Origin: Hoplostethus atlanticus
Taxonomy: Eukaryota > Chordata > Actinopteri > Trachichthyiformes > Trachichthyidae
Assembly (NCBI GenBank): GCA_034670405.1
Contig: JAXDDX010000054.1
Coordinates: forward strand, 372,001-436,000
Reading direction: 5' to 3'
Length of the DNA stretch: 64,000 nt
Under the pieces are notes generated by a model. The model was not told where the DNA came from. It saw only the letters and a list, made by a program, of their open reading frames with translations, and did not search any database. Shown piece by piece: positions 47,674-61,300 of this stretch. How positions within the stretch are numbered: position 1 is the stretch's first letter; each line of letters starts with the position of its first letter. Made by a program: the position numbers and the translations under genes.

Positions 47674-47743
47674 GAGTCGGGCTGGCGCTGCCAAGGAGGT
47701 GTCAGGAACAACTGGCACAGCAGGCACTCCGCCAGCCCGACTC
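47674..47743. repeat. Perfect 14-bp inverted repeat (stem-loop, 42-nt loop)
   Basis: GAGTCGGGCTGGCG at 47674-47687 is the exact reverse complement of CGCCAGCCCGACTC at 47730-47743. The G/C-rich stem would be very stable in RNA or single-stranded DNA. It lies in complex, non-repetitive sequence rather than in a recognisable transposon. Confidence 0.95.
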
Positions 47744-50459
47744 GCAAGCTCTGGCTTTGAATGCTGCTTTTGTCAGAGGTGGCATGGAGGACAGTCGAGA
47801 GGGCCGCAATTAACACCCCCTAAAATTAGAACGCATGACCCTGTGCGTCCTGCTTGGAAGAAAGGTCTTTCTTACTTTTTATTGAACACACAATTATAGG
47901 AGACGTTTTAAAAAAAAAAAAAAAAAAGCAATAGTTGCGACAGGGTCAAGCACAGAGCCTTGTACAACGAGGGGCCAACCACACGTCAGAAGCCACGGGG
48001 CAAGGGGGGCCCAGGCAGTCTGCTCAGGTTAACTGCACGGGACTAAGTGAGAGGGAGGGAAGCCATCGTGGCTTAAAGTGACCGGGCAGATCAATGCACT
48101 AAAAGGCAGAGCCAAAGGTCAGGCTGCTCAGAGGCAGCTCAGGGATTCACTGTGACAGCCACCGGGAGGGGGGCGGGGGGGAGAGTCGCCACCTTTATGT
48201 GACCACACACACTTCATAAGTGTATATTTAGACCACATACGTTGCTTTTTTAGCTTCTACCCTTTTTGTGTTTTGGAAAAGGTTTAAACATATGTGCACC
48301 ATTTCTACCAACGAGGTTCTAGATGCAGAAAATATTTGGTACAGTGAAATTTTCGGCCATTGCAGGAAAAAAAAAAGGATCTCGACCAGAGAGAGAGATC
48401 CTAATATCTCCACCACTACGAACGGCATGCTCGGAAAACCCTACCGCTTCATCTCGAGATAGTGTTGTAATGCATGAAGCAACAGCCCTTTCTCCCCCCC
48501 ACCTCTCAAGTCTCCTCTCTCCCCCCCCCCCACACAAAAGGCTATGTTGGCTCGGGGACAGAGCCGTTGATATATTGGTCTGGACACCTGCTTTGAATAC
48601 CACCGCCGCTGAGTGGCATACTTGGCACGCCACGCCCCAAGGCCTCGGACGCTTTTATAGCCGACGCGAGCCAACAAAGAAACATCCTGTCCGCAAGACC
48701 CACACCTTCAACTTCCCACTCTATAATACAAAACCCCTTGTTGTTTGGCAGGTGCTCTTCCTTTTCATCTCGTACCTTTTATCTCTGATTTATTTTACTA
48801 TATATTTCATCCCTCTTTAGTATGGCCCCTATTGCGCTGTCTCGCTTTCATCCTTTTCATTTCCATCCCCCTGCTTCTCGCTCATTCTCCTCCCCCAGTC
48901 CCCTCCCTCTCTCCCCCCATCCTCCTCATTTCCCTCCTCTCCCCTCAGCAGACTATAATATCAAACTGTCTCACAAAACCAACTGAATTATAGATTTTCT
49001 GAGGGGTGGGGGGGAGGGGGCGGCAGTAAGACGCAGTTATGGCAGGAAATAAACAAGATGCCCACCAAATTGAAGAGAGGGGAGTTCCCCCCGCTGTGCA
49101 TTCAAATTGGCCCGCGCAATCTGACAGGCCGCCGCCGTGCACGTCTGCGGGATTAGAGACCCCGAGATGCTGTTTATTTTGCGGCCGCTCGTTCGTAGGA
49201 TATCTTCACTTTTGTCCACAGCTTATCGTCCCCCTTCCCCCCGACCACCGCTGTCACCCAGCCTCGCTATTAGCCGCTACAAAAACCTGTCAGGGAAGCA
49301 TTGACCCCCCCACTCCCCCTGCAAAGTCACTCCCTTTTTTCTTTTTTTTTTGACGTTCCTTCCCTCACTCATTGTTGCTCCACACAATCAATCGGATGTA
49401 TCACCGGGATTATCCATATTACGTGACAGTCACATTGTGAAGTTGGTTTCACATGGGACGGAGATGAATCGGAGTGGAATCCTATTGCTGCATTTTTTGG
49501 GATGAATTCATCTAAAAAACATCCTTCTATGCCAATTTATCGGTTCTGCGGTGCCTTCAGTGATCTTGCAGTGTAATGTGTGCTAGCCGCTTTTTGTATG
49601 CTATACTGAGAATGTTCTCTTTAAAAAACAAACAAACATCCAAACCAGTTAAATGTACCAAAAATACAGAAAAGCATTACTCTGTTTATTCCTCCAATTG
49701 TGAATACTGCTGCACAAACACAGAATCAACACCCCCCCCTCCTCCCCCCTTACAGCCCCCTTTTTTTTTTTTCCCTGGGAATGTTGGACGCCGAACAGGC
49801 AAGAAAAATGACCAGTATGCTTTCCTTACTCCCCTGAGAAGCGCGTCCTACACACAGGGATGGGGCTATTACTTATCATCATCAAAAAGTGCTTGTTTGG
49901 TGATAATAAGGGCCTGGGATAGAAATCTCAGCTAAAGGCAGGGAGGGGACTACCTGAAGTAGCGGAGGAGGAATCCTTCCTCTGCTTACCCAAGCATTTT
50001 TTTGCCTCCCTGCAAAACGGAGGGGCAGCTCTAAGACCCGGCTTAGCCCAGAAATAGGGGGAAGATAGGAAAAACTGTTTTTAACCGCGGTTAGAGGGGA
50101 GAAATAAGATAAGGAATAACAGACAACAACTTCAAATGTGCTTACCGCGCAAGAAACAATTGTCAGGGAATACGGGGAGTGGGAATAATAAAGCATTAGG
50201 TCGATAGCGCCTTTGTCTTTATCTAATATTGGCGTGTCTGTAATGGTAAACATGAAAGTAATAACGCCTCGGACAGAAAAGCTGTCAATTTGCCCACCTT
50301 GAAGGACTAAGAGTAAAAGGCTTTTGAGTGAACAAGCTTTATTGGGTATTCTATCGCTGTGGATTCTATCCCCGCAGTATTCAACCCGAAGCGTGGTCAC
50401 ATTGCTAATAGCAACATTCAGCCTAAAGGGGGGGAAAGTCATAGCACATACATTTCCAT
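47744..50459. other. Intergenic block, simple repeats and CNE-like segments
   Basis: No gene seen. It contains an A run at 47910-47927, a G-rich stretch at 48165-48182, C/T-rich sequence at 48490-48535 and 48840-48950, and T runs near 49337 and 49760. Positions 49040-49260 and 49380-49560 are complex (GCGCAATCTGACAGGCCGCC; CAATCAATCGGATGTATCACC) and CNE-like, as is 50060-50400. Confidence 0.5.
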
Positions 50460-53240
50460 CCACCTTTTGTTTTGCTGTGGGTCAGGCCCGCGGGGGGAAA
50501 AAGCGCGCGGACAGCTCACAATTCAACATGAAGCATAACTCATGTCACGCTACGTGGCGGGGGGGGGAAAGTTCATACGATACATAAATTTGGGGTCACG
50601 CGTTACAGCGACGGCAAAAAGGGGTCGCGCTCGATAAATGGCTCCCAATTGCGATGCAGGACTAGCGGGGCTAGCTTATCTGCGGGGAAAAGTTCTCCGG
50701 CAGAGTGGCACGCCGCTCGCTCGCCGCCCCCGCCTCCCTCCCTCTGCAAGCCGTTCACGTCCCTTGTTTGTTTTATCTATTGCCATTCAGCCATTGGAGG
50801 TTGACACTAGGTTCACGACCACTTCAATTCACCTCCTCATATCTGATGATTCCGTCGCTCACGCTCCTTTAATGTATTCTGAGGAGAGAGGAGGGGGAGA
50901 GGGGGGAGACGGGGGGGGGCGTGTTGGGGATAAAGCACACGTCCCATCTGATTACAAGGTCTCCTCTGACGAATCATGCCCCGATAGACATTTAAGCTAT
51001 ATCAAAGGGTACTCTCCATCTCGCAAATAGGAAAAAGGGCTTTATTGTTAACGTGAAAAGTCATCGCCGACGACTGGATGACCGCTCTCATAACGTCAGG
51101 TATTTACTCACTCTGTGTACGGGACCGTGACCCCCAGCATAACGGGGGTGACGTGCCAGCCGCTCCTTTCCACCAAGCTCAGGTCACACTATGTGTTGTG
51201 AAGCCTCAAGGTTTTATCCAAATGCTTTTTGTGTCTCATATTTTGAAGCTCGATACCTCGGTAAATTGGCAAATTAGCAAATTAGTCATAGCAGGGCGGA
51301 GGGAGGATACCGGTTTGTATAGAGAGAAAGACTGCTTCCCCTTTAGGAGAATGGAGGGCAGAAAAACAAAAGACTGGTAGATTAGTGTTGACAGAAATAC
51401 GAGCCTCGCCACAAGCATTTCTCCGGTGTGTGCCGATTCCTCCAACAGTCACGCGGCGAGGCTATACCTGTTTGACAGGAGGGGAGAGGGAGAGAGAGAG
51501 AGAAAGGGAGAGAGAGAGAGGAGGAATTGAGAGAATGAAATAAATATCTATTTAAAAATAGCCTCTCAGCATGGCGAGGAGAGATTTGAAGATATTATCC
51601 TCAAAGGCTGCTTTGAGTGAGGCCGGGAGAAGGGACGGCTGTCTGTGGTGAAATATGAAAGGCACATACTCGGTGACAGCCCATGGCTTTTCCTGATACT
51701 GCCAACACCAGACCACTGGAGTGATCCATAGACTCTTTGTGGAGACTTGTGATATAAATGCTGAGGGCTAGATGTTGAAGATCCTCGGCTCACTCCCTTC
51801 CCGCCCTCCCTAGTCATCCTTCGCCATCGCCTTGCCCGCCACATGGGGGAATTTGTTATGTTCCCTCTCGCACGCCCGCCTCGGAAATATCAGGACGGCG
51901 GACAGCGGGCAAGTCGACTGACTTGTCCTTGTGCCTTTTCAATTTGACAAGGCGAGCAGCCTTGGGGACTTTGGACTCTATTTTCAAATTGACCATTTAT
52001 AATCAGTTTTCTAAAGGGGAGTGAGAAGGGGTGGAGGAGAGGAGCCGGCCCTGTGTTGTTGTTGTTGTGCCAGGATAGAGCTGGGGGTTGGGAGATGGTA
52101 ATACAACAGCGTGTTGTCAGATGTGTCAGCAGGTACGATGAATGAAGAATAGGGAGTGGGTGCATAAAAGGAATGCACAGTGGGGAATTGACCTCTGTGC
52201 AAAAAAGAAAAGGAGGGAAAAAAAAGGAAAGCAAAGAAATCTATATCCTCAAGCAAATAAAAATACACAGCCTCTCTTTGAAATATGCACCACCTCTCTG
52301 TGAACCCCAAAGCGGGGGAAGAAGCTGTTGCGGGGCGGGCTTGCTAAAAACCTTGCAGGAAGAAGAGGCATTGTCCATTTTTGTGACGCCGACGCGGCCG
52401 CATACATCAGCACCTGCAAGGTCGGGCCGGCTCGGGCGTGGCGGCGTGGCGAGGGCCCCCCACCTTCCCCCCGCCTCCCCCCCGCCCCCCCTCGGCCCAG
52501 GAGGCGTTACGGCATTCTGTCACGCTGCCTGCTCCGGCACCATCACACGCTGACATTTCCACAAGATGGCTCCTCTGAATTATGCGGCCCAATGGAAGGG
52601 TGAGGAAGGGAAGGGAGGGAAAAAAGCTCATTTTCTGGGTGTCTGCGTCCGACCTGAAGCCGCCACTTGTTTTCATCAGTGCCTTTTTTTTGCCGCTTAT
52701 GCAAAAGTGGTGCGCCGGGTAATAGGGGAACAATCAAGTCAGGGGGCCTGTTCGCCACGCCGCTGCCGCTTCTCTTCTCTTTGGGGCGGAATGACACGGT
52801 GCCACTTTGTCACCGGTGGGCCGCCCCCATCCTCCCCAAATTAATCCCAATTTGGCCATCAAGCGTGGGGGCCCATCGAGAAAAGGGGGGGGCAGGCGCC
52901 AAGTAATTGACATTCTCAGGTGCATGGGTTTTGTTTATGTAGTAGTGCTGAGCCGGGGCGCTTCACCGGCGGATGACAGCGGCGCCCAGTTTGCATACGC
53001 CGCTTGATTTGGGAGCGGCCCCCCCCCTGCATGAGTGACTGCTCAGCGGCCCGTGGCCCCCCGTGGCATTTCAGCACAGAGGACATTTCGGTAAAGATCG
53101 CCTCAGGTGTCAAGCGGCTTGGAAGGCGCGAGGGCGGCAGCTGGAGGTCGTTTGTCCAGCGCATTGATTCCACCATGACCCCATCACTCTCCTTTAGCTA
53201 TTGATCCATCCCCAAAGACCCCTATACAATGCCCATGCCA
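50460..53240. other. CpG- and G/C-rich region with CNE-like blocks
   Basis: No exon recognised. CpG-rich complex sequence covers 50480-50760 (GGGTCACGCGTTACAGCGAC; AATTGCGATGCAGG) and 52320-53180 (GACGCCGACGCGGCCGCATA and neighbours). Between them, 51040-51460 is CNE-like, 51480-51530 is a GA array, and 51860-52140 is mixed. Short C or G runs interrupt several blocks (50567-50575, 50913-50920, 52468-52490). The clustering suggests a regulatory region, possibly with an unrecognised promoter; this is inference from composition. Confidence 0.5.
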
Positions 53241-56200
53241 CACCAGGGAATTAGAGCTCAGGCATTAATGTGCCCTCCCCCCCTTAAACGAAAGAATGGC
53301 AAATCTTCAATAGGACATCACGCATCACGATAGGAAAAAAAAAGCAGCATCGCGCCGGCTACTTTCCTCCGAGGTCATTCTGACAATACACGGAAGTCCA
53401 TTTTGGTTATTGAGATTCCATCAATATGGGGAGGAGGGAGTTTATAAACATGAGAGCAGGGGAGTAGGGAATGACCGTAAGTCATTACAGGTGGTGTGTG
53501 TGTGTGTGTGTGTGTTGGGGTGGTTGGCCTGTATACATGGAATACCCTTTCCTAAATGCTTTCCAAGGCAGATCTCCCTTTTAGCATGTCACCCAGGGCC
53601 ATGAATCACCATTACAGCACCTACACGTTTACCTGGGCACCTCCGGGGGGCTTTTTCATTAGGGTAAAAGGGACCCCAGGCAGGCACGGACGGGGTTGTT
53701 GGCGGGGTGGGGGGGGTTGGCCGTGTTTGCAGAGAGGGGGTTAGGGATTTGGGCTGGGAGGGTTAATTACAATAACAATGGGGGCGGCCAAAAAAGCACT
53801 GCGGCCGGGCCGGGCCCGCTCTCATTTGTTTCAATAAGGTAAATTGATTCCCGTGTCCTCTGGTGCCATTTGCATCGCATCCATTTAGTGCGCTGCCTCT
53901 CCTTCCACCCTCCTGCACCTCCCCCTCCATTCACTTCACGTGCAGAGGGCAAGGCAACATCGACGGGGGCCGCATTGATCTTCTCGGACAGCGGACGCCT
54001 GAGAACACACACTCATGTGTACACGCGCGCACATACACACACACGCCTGGGTCTGCACATATGCCCATCCACTCATTTAGACATTTAATGCACTTGGATG
54101 CTCTTCAGTCTTCTTCAAAATACTTACCTGACACAATACCTGCTGATTCTACTGTATATCTATACATCACAGAGTCTTTTAAACGGTCCGCTAGTGACAC
54201 TGCACTTTTCACGTGTGTGTTTACACGTCTACTACAGGGCTTTGAGTCATCGTGATCAGAGAGGTGATCGAAGCACCGGCCACTCAGTCTGTGGCATCGA
54301 GAGGACGGGGAGATCGCCCTCACACCGGCTGTCCGCGGTTTGATGTGTACATCGCTAAAAATCACCCGTCGAGGAGAATCTGTCGTTTTTGAGTAATAGT
54401 GAAGTTGTGTATGACTCAAAAATAACAAGTGGTGAATTCTTCTCACCTCCTGGTATCTTTTCCTGCGGGGATTGGATTGAGGCCCCCTCACATCTTTTTT
54501 TGTCAGCCCATGTCAAACAACCAAACAATGGCAACTCGCAGACCAACAGCCAACGCCTTACCAATTCTTTTCAATGTCCGCTGCCCGCGCGACAGCTGAT
54601 CCATCACATCGCCGCCGCCGTCGTCCTGGTCGGTCGGCGTGTGCCCGCTGCTGCCCCTGCATTGCTCACGGGCACGGCCACCGAGCGTAGCACCTACCCA
54701 CTGGCCTCCAACAGAGCCCCCTCGCCAGGGTGGTATCCATCTCGCCTCCCTCACTGCCTGCCCCAGCCACAGACCCCCCTCGGTATGACACACACTCCGG
54801 CGCTAACGCACACGCTCGCTCGCGCTCCCGTCATCAGTCACCGTCAGGGCAGATAGCAGCCGCCGTCAGGCAGATGAGTGACGACTGGGCCTGTTACCTG
54901 AGCGCCTGCATGACAATGGGCCTGTGGACGGAGATAGAGAGACAAAAGCTGCAACTCTTGCTAGACACAACCTTGACACAACACCCCAAACACTCTTTAT
55001 TGCCTACTGTACAATTAGCTGTCAGCCGGTGACATGTAAACAGGTGCTGCACAATGCAACCCCACCTAATGACATGGAGTTGAACATTGTGTGTCTGTGT
55101 CAGTTTTCAAGTCGTTAAAAGAGAACATGCTTTGATCGAAAACAGGAATCTACTGTATTGAATGTCCATTTGCAAAGCTGACAAATGTTTCTGAGTAGAA
55201 AACCCCTCGGCGAGCGTAATGATGACATGCATCCCATCCGGTCGTTATTGCGTTTTCCAGCATTGCATCTTTCACCAACTCCTCCAGATGGCGACGCTCT
55301 CCAACGTGATCATTGCTCAGTTCAAACTAGAACTTGCAAAACATACATCGCAGAGTTGAATTGGCTAACCGAAGGTACATGGCAACCCGCTTCCTTGGAT
55401 CCGCAATAAGCAAATCCTATCACATCCCTCTTAATTGGGCCTATACTCGGTCCAATCCTGACTACTTGTGAACAATATACAAATATAGATTGTAACGAGT
55501 TCGGGGGGAGGTGGACAGACCTCGCACATTAGACTCCGTTTTTTTTCTTCCTCTACCGCTGCTCTGGAATGATTGTGGGCCAGGAAATCTTATTACCTCC
55601 ACACCTCGAGCTCGAGTTCGACTCACTTGGCGCACACAAACACAGTCAGTCAAACACACACGCTCCAAAATACACCGCAAGATTTAGAACAATAAAAGTC
55701 CTCCCCCCGAAAAGGCTTTGAGACGCACAAACCATTTTGCACACAGCCGTGAACTCCGACTGATCTGCTATTTGTTACCTCGAGCGAGTGGCAAAACAGA
55801 AAATGGCTACAGCCCAAACACTTGAAAAGGGGGTTTACTGCCTCGCGTTCGCCCCGAGTTCAATGCTCGTCTTGGCTGAAACAAACCATCTCCGTAAGCT
55901 CGGTAGACAAACAAACCCACAATAGCTTCATCCAATTAGAAACACGGGCTTATTTTGCTCGAGTATGAATGCTTAAATTGCTAATACCAGCAGGTAATTA
56001 TGAAATTCCCCCAACCTGCCCCCCTGCAGAACGTTTGTACTGCATCTGAAAACACTGTGCCTGCACAACAATGGAGTCACAGGTTCGGGCACCAAAGGAT
56101 GACGGATAATCCAACAATGCCAAAGCTTCTATTGTATGTCACCGAGTTTTGTTGCAAACTCGTGACCTTATTAACCTTCCTAATCCTCAACTGGGTGCCC

Positions 56201-56554
56201 ATGATAAGGGGCTTACAAACATGCAACACCCCCTTTCACTTTGATGCTCGCCGAACCCCCTTCAGAAGCCCATCTGTGTTATCCGGCAACACCTGAACTT
56301 CTCTCCGCACAATATCAGCAGAGGCCCTCAAGTCATCCAAGACAATTAACACTCTCCTTTAGATCAACAGCAAAAAAAAAAAAAATGGACGGCAGGCGTT
56401 CGGAAGCGGAGGGCCCTCCCGATGTGGGCACGCGAGTAAGCTAGGTCTGATTGGTATTAAGTGGTGAGATTAAAAAGCCATCGCATAGGTCAGGTCAACT
56501 GGTGTTCATTTGAATGCATTACCAGGGTCCAGGGCTAGATAATTCTCTCATTAG
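53241..56554. other. Intergenic block, complex sequence with scattered repeats
   Basis: No gene seen. A (GT)n array lies at 53494-53515 and a G-rich patch at 53700-53720. Complex, non-repetitive and partly CpG-rich sequence covers 53580-54000, 54500-54900 and 55190-56560 and includes CNE-type motifs (CCAATTAGAAACACGG, GGTAATTATGAAATTCC). The open frames at 54389-54856 and 54503-54793 overlap on opposite strands, have no recognisable domain and reflect G/C-rich composition. Confidence 0.5.
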
Positions 56555-57060
56555 TGCCACTCAAACCCGGAGTGACAACGCGGGTGAGAAGGGAGCATGT
56601 CGTACAACACTTAGAGTTAATTAGTCCGCGCGCACTGTTGCTCCTCCTCGCCTCCCGCTCGCCTTTTTTGCTTCCTCCGCTTCTTTTCCTTACAACAGCC
56701 CCGGGACCCCGGATAAGACGGTTCTGCGTTTATACTTCGAGATACGCTAAAGGGTTGTTTTTGTTCCGAAGAGGTTTCCGCTTTTGAAACGTCGAGGGAA
56801 AAAAGGTGCGGTACGGTGTGTTTTAACGTGGGAGGTACCGCCCCCTACCCCCGGCCCTCTCTTCTGTGCCGAGAATTTATACTTTCATGAAAAAGAGAAA
56901 GAGAGAATATGGAATGGCCCTTTCGAATCCGGAGCAGCTGAATTGTTCGCGCGTTCTTCGTTGAGGTTGTTTGCACATTCAGAGCGTGAGGTTATACCCA
57001 CGTCGTTACTCTCTCTCTCCGCTTGGATCCAGGCCTGATCACTCCGCCGCCATCAGAAGT
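56555..57060. promoter_or_regulatory. Orphan CpG-island-like segment
   Basis: About 500 bases are dense in CpG (CCGCGCGCACTG, CTTCGAGATACGC, AACGTCGAGG, GGTGCGGTACGG, TTCGCGCGTTC), in contrast to the A/T-rich desert further right. No exon or known first-exon protein is visible next to it. It could be the promoter of an unannotated non-coding RNA or a methylation-free regulatory element. No TATA box or clear initiator was identified. Only the composition is seen; promoter function is inference. Confidence 0.35.
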
Positions 57061-58300
57061 GTATTAACTTCTGATTTGGAGCCTCTTTTGTAAAGGCTCC
57101 ATAAATTCTCCCTTTTTCTCTCTCTCTCTCGCTTATGTCCACTCGCAGTCGTTGCCGTTGTCCCCCTCACACACACACACACACATACACAGACGGGAGG
57201 GGGGTCTTTCTCACCACCCCTTGCTGGGCTTACCCACCACACACACACACACACACACCCTGAATACCAATCTCTGCACGTGCCCCACACACCCCACCCA
57301 CTGTGCACACAGGGGTTGGCTGAATATTCTAGGAGCTTTCAATTTTTCAAGCAGGTCTGTGAACCCCCCCCCCCCCCCTTCTCCCATCACGCGGTGCCAT
57401 CGCACTCAAGGGAGTTGGAACTTCAACAGTCGTTAGCGGGGTCATCTCCAGTCCCTCGGGGGAGGGGACTTAAAAGAAAAAAAGATTTGAATTGCCTTTT
57501 TTCTCTTTCTCTCTTCTCTTTTCTTCTCTGCGCTTTAGCTCTCTGTATGGGTCCGTCATAATGCCGCGTCCTGTCTGCGAGGCCCGGGCGGCGATACTCA
57601 TCCTCCTTCAATCTCGTGTCTCCAAACCAAACTCACCAATCAAAAAAGACGAGGTCCTCCAAAAGCACTTTTTAAACTCGATGTCACGCTTCTTACGCCG
57701 CCGACAAAAAAGTGGCGACAGAGCTCCAAAGCATCGGTTATGCCGCGGTAAAGCGTTTATCCACTTGTATAATGTTCTGTCGTGCGCACACAGGATCAAA
57801 TTGGGGATGTGAAGGAAAATGGCTTCCAGCTGAAATAGAAGGAACAGGGAGGAGGGGGGTTGGGGTTGTGAGGAACACGGAGGGGAGAAATTAGAAAACA
57901 TTTCTTCTTCTGACTCTTTTGCACTAATACGAATTCCCAGTGAAATGTCTGGCGAAGTAGGTCAATAGGATTTAGAAAGTTTGTGCTGTTTTTTCTCTCT
58001 CCCTCTCCTCATATTCTCTTGTCAATGGAAAATGAGCAATGCGATTAGGAGAGGGGGAAGATGATGAGCTAGAGAGAGAGAGAGAGAGAGAGGGGGAGTG
58101 GAAAAGAGAGAGCAGAGGGAAAGAAAAAGACAGAAGACAGCCTGAGTGGCGGCCTGGGCCTCTCATGAGCTCCCTTACCAGCTGACTGAGAGACCCGAAG
58201 AATCAAAGAAGGGGGGGAAGAGAGAGATACTCAGATAGAGGAAAAACCAAGCTATCAGGAGGAGGAGGAGGAGGAGGAGGAGGCTGGCATCTCTTCATCT
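57061..58300. repeat. Simple-repeat-rich stretch
   Basis: CA arrays at 57167-57189 and 57237-57258, a 15-base C run around 57365, GA arrays at 58071-58092 and (GGA)n at 58257-58283. The sequence between them (57560-57780) is CpG-containing and complex, with no recognised gene. Confidence 0.85.
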
Positions 58301-61300
58301 TGATATTGAAGCGACAATCTAATTACACCGTTTCCCCCGGGAACACGCACATGAAGGTAATCAGTAAATAGAAAAGGTAATTATTTGCCAGAAGTCATAC
58401 CCTTTGTACCTGTAAGCACTGCACCCAATACATGAGACATTTTTTTGTGTGTGTGTGTGAGATTCACTATGAAGATAGTTTATTAGCAGTTTAATTATTT
58501 AGTTAATTTATAATAAGTAAATGAGTTTCTGGGTTGATGCATATTTCATAGCGCCTGTCAAAACAGAACAAGTTAAGTTTGGTCAAATACAAATGGGCCT
58601 CCCTTGGTAATTTGCCAGAATGTTCCTCGGGGGCAAATCTCCACCGGTGGAAGTGATTGAATGTTACAATTAAACGTACTAATTCATTGTCAAAAGCAAC
58701 TTATCTATACATGTGATGTATTTGGTGCTTAATTGGAAAGCACATTTAGAAATGGTTTCTGGTGACTCTCTACATCACAGTCTAATCAGAATGAATTCTG
58801 GGCCCCCTGTAATGAATTGAAGTTGAGTATTGGTAGTCGGGCTATTAAAGAGACTGGAACAGTGAATTATTTAAGTGCTAATGAATGTTTTAAGCTTTCA
58901 AAACCTGCAATAGGCACATATTATTCCTCCGTTCTCACAAATGGCTAATTTTCGACATTTCACTAAGTGCAGAGTAACTTTTTTTTGTACTCATATTTCA
59001 TTCAATCCATTCAAAACGAGTGGTGGGTCTTTTCACCCATGCAGCTACCCCTATAGCCAGGTCACAGAGGAAGAGGAAATCCATCAGTATTGAGAGACAG
59101 TTAGTGGAATTACTCATCAACTCCTGGGTGGGGGATTAAGCCGGGTTGCCCCCAATGTATCATGGGAAGTTCCAGTATTGCTTTTAGTTCAGATGTTTGC
59201 CTCTGAAATAAAACTCTGACAACGGTAAGAGAAGTTTGAATTGTTGCTTTTTTTCATTTAAACACAATTTTGTTTTTAATAAGAGTGCGCTTGATTTATC
59301 CTCTTGTGCAACTTTCTCAAGCTCACAAGCTGTAACTGTGTTTTCTGCTCCGTCACATATCGTTACCACTGAATCCATAATTCTGCTGGGATTTAAACGA
59401 TTGCCGGCAGCCTCTGGCAGAGCCACATATATTAGATGAACTTGACTTCATATGTCATGCGTGTTGAGATTGGGTGAGATGTGGTGCAACTTTGTGTTTT
59501 AAAACCGGTTTAAAACGGAGAAGTTCCAACACAGGCAGCAGCAGCATTATTCATGGTTCCACAATAGCTTGTTATTCATCATAAGACAAAGGAGAAACTC
59601 ACTCAGCTTGACATAGATGGAGGAGGGCCACAAGGGCATTATTCACATCTGTTGAAAACAATATGCACAGCCAACTGGATGTCACGATACACCGTGCTTA
59701 TTAATGCAAACACAGTCTCCCAACACAGAATATAAATGACATTTTCCTTCACATCAGCGCATAAATATTAATTGTTAACTCCATGATGTATTGTGGTTAG
59801 GGAACTGCTTTATTTGCTTATTGTTACAGCAATAGGATGCATTTTATTAATCAAAAACACCACGTCATGTGACACCTTATTGTACAGCGCTACAGTACGG
59901 TATACATTATGTACACTAGGATTCAAAACTGTAGTCCCCTTTACTACCACACAGCGGCGCTGTAGGCTTACAAAAAGGCACCATCAACAGAGCGTGTTCA
60001 CCTACGTCCCCATGTTTCTCGTCTCATCACTGATGTGGATAAAAATTACGGTTGTATTTTTTTTTATTTGCCTGTTACAAATGTTAAAATTAAGATTACA
60101 AATTGTCTCCAATGTCCCTCTCTCTTTTAGATACACGTGCATGCTGTACACATAGCCTAATGTCAAACAACTCCCTTCACTATATTGTCACTCTTGCCTC
60201 TCATAGCGAACAGCCGAACCTTAAGCTTTGTAGATTTTACAGTGCATTGTTCAGCAGTCCATAGAAATAATCCTACCTTAACCGCAGTATGTACTGAGGC
60301 TTTTCACCTTGTTCCATCTGCTCTTTCTCACAGTAGGAGGTTTGCACAGCTGTGCAGGGGCACACAAATGGCATTACACTCTCTCTTCCTGTGGCAGGGT
60401 ATCTGTTGCTTTCAGTTGGCATCCCCTCCGAAGTGTATTAAATCCAGCCTGGCGGCATTATCATAACTATTTGGGTGTGGTTATTTGTATTTCTTCTGGA
60501 TTTTTTTTTTTTTTTTGGGGGTCATATCAGCACAGCAGTTTTGGTACTATGTGTTCTTTGCAAATACAGAGGGCTCAGATAATAAAAACAAGGATCAAAT
60601 GTATATTGACAGATGCAATTTGGCTTCTTTAAAAGGTTAAAAAACACTGATTGTACAATAAACAAACTAAAAGATTTCCATAGCTTTTTCAGAGAAGTCA
60701 TGACATATTTTAAACTGGACCTGTATTCCCACTCTTCTCGTGTTGTTCTTTTTTTCCACTGACAATCATCTCAGAGACAACTTTTTCTACGCTTTGTTTT
60801 GGCACTTAGTACAATAAGGCCGCTGAGAGGGGTTTTCACTATGAGCCCCCTGTGAGAAAACATTTGGTAGACTTCTTAACTCGATTTCCAGACCACTACT
60901 GCGTATGTGGTTTCTTGAAACCGCAGATAACAAAACATCTTGTATTTTCTTGTCGGTAAATAGCAAGCATACCATAAAAATCCCAGAGTACAAATCCCAG
61001 AGTATAATCCCTACAAAGCGTCTGTTTTGGCACAGAGCTCCTCCCTAGGTGCCACTCTCTGCCTCGCCATCTGTACGGTTTACTCTTGGTCTTATATGAA
61101 CCTACTCGTCAACCTGAAACTTCCAGTAGTACAATGCGAGGTATTGTGTATTGGGTTTCAGCATGAGGGCTGCATATCAAAGAAATGCTCATCTGAGTCT
61201 TATAGGGGGCTTTAGGGGGAGATGTGATGTTCGAGAAGTAGACAGCACAGCACAGATACATGCATGAGGTACGCACACACACACAAATAACTGCTGTTTT

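Noticed and set aside
48323-48820. 165-residue open frame
   Set aside because: Runs through C-rich and T-rich simple sequence, with no domain and an opposite-strand open frame of similar size.
49882-50463. 193-residue minus-strand open frame
   Set aside because: No domain or motif is recognised, it lacks convincing exon borders, and the sequence looks like non-coding CNE-type DNA.
54389-54856. 155-residue open frame in G/C-rich sequence, with an opposing minus-strand frame at 54503-54793
   Set aside because: Both strands are open, with Ala/Pro/Arg-rich translations and no known domain; typical of CpG-rich non-coding DNA.
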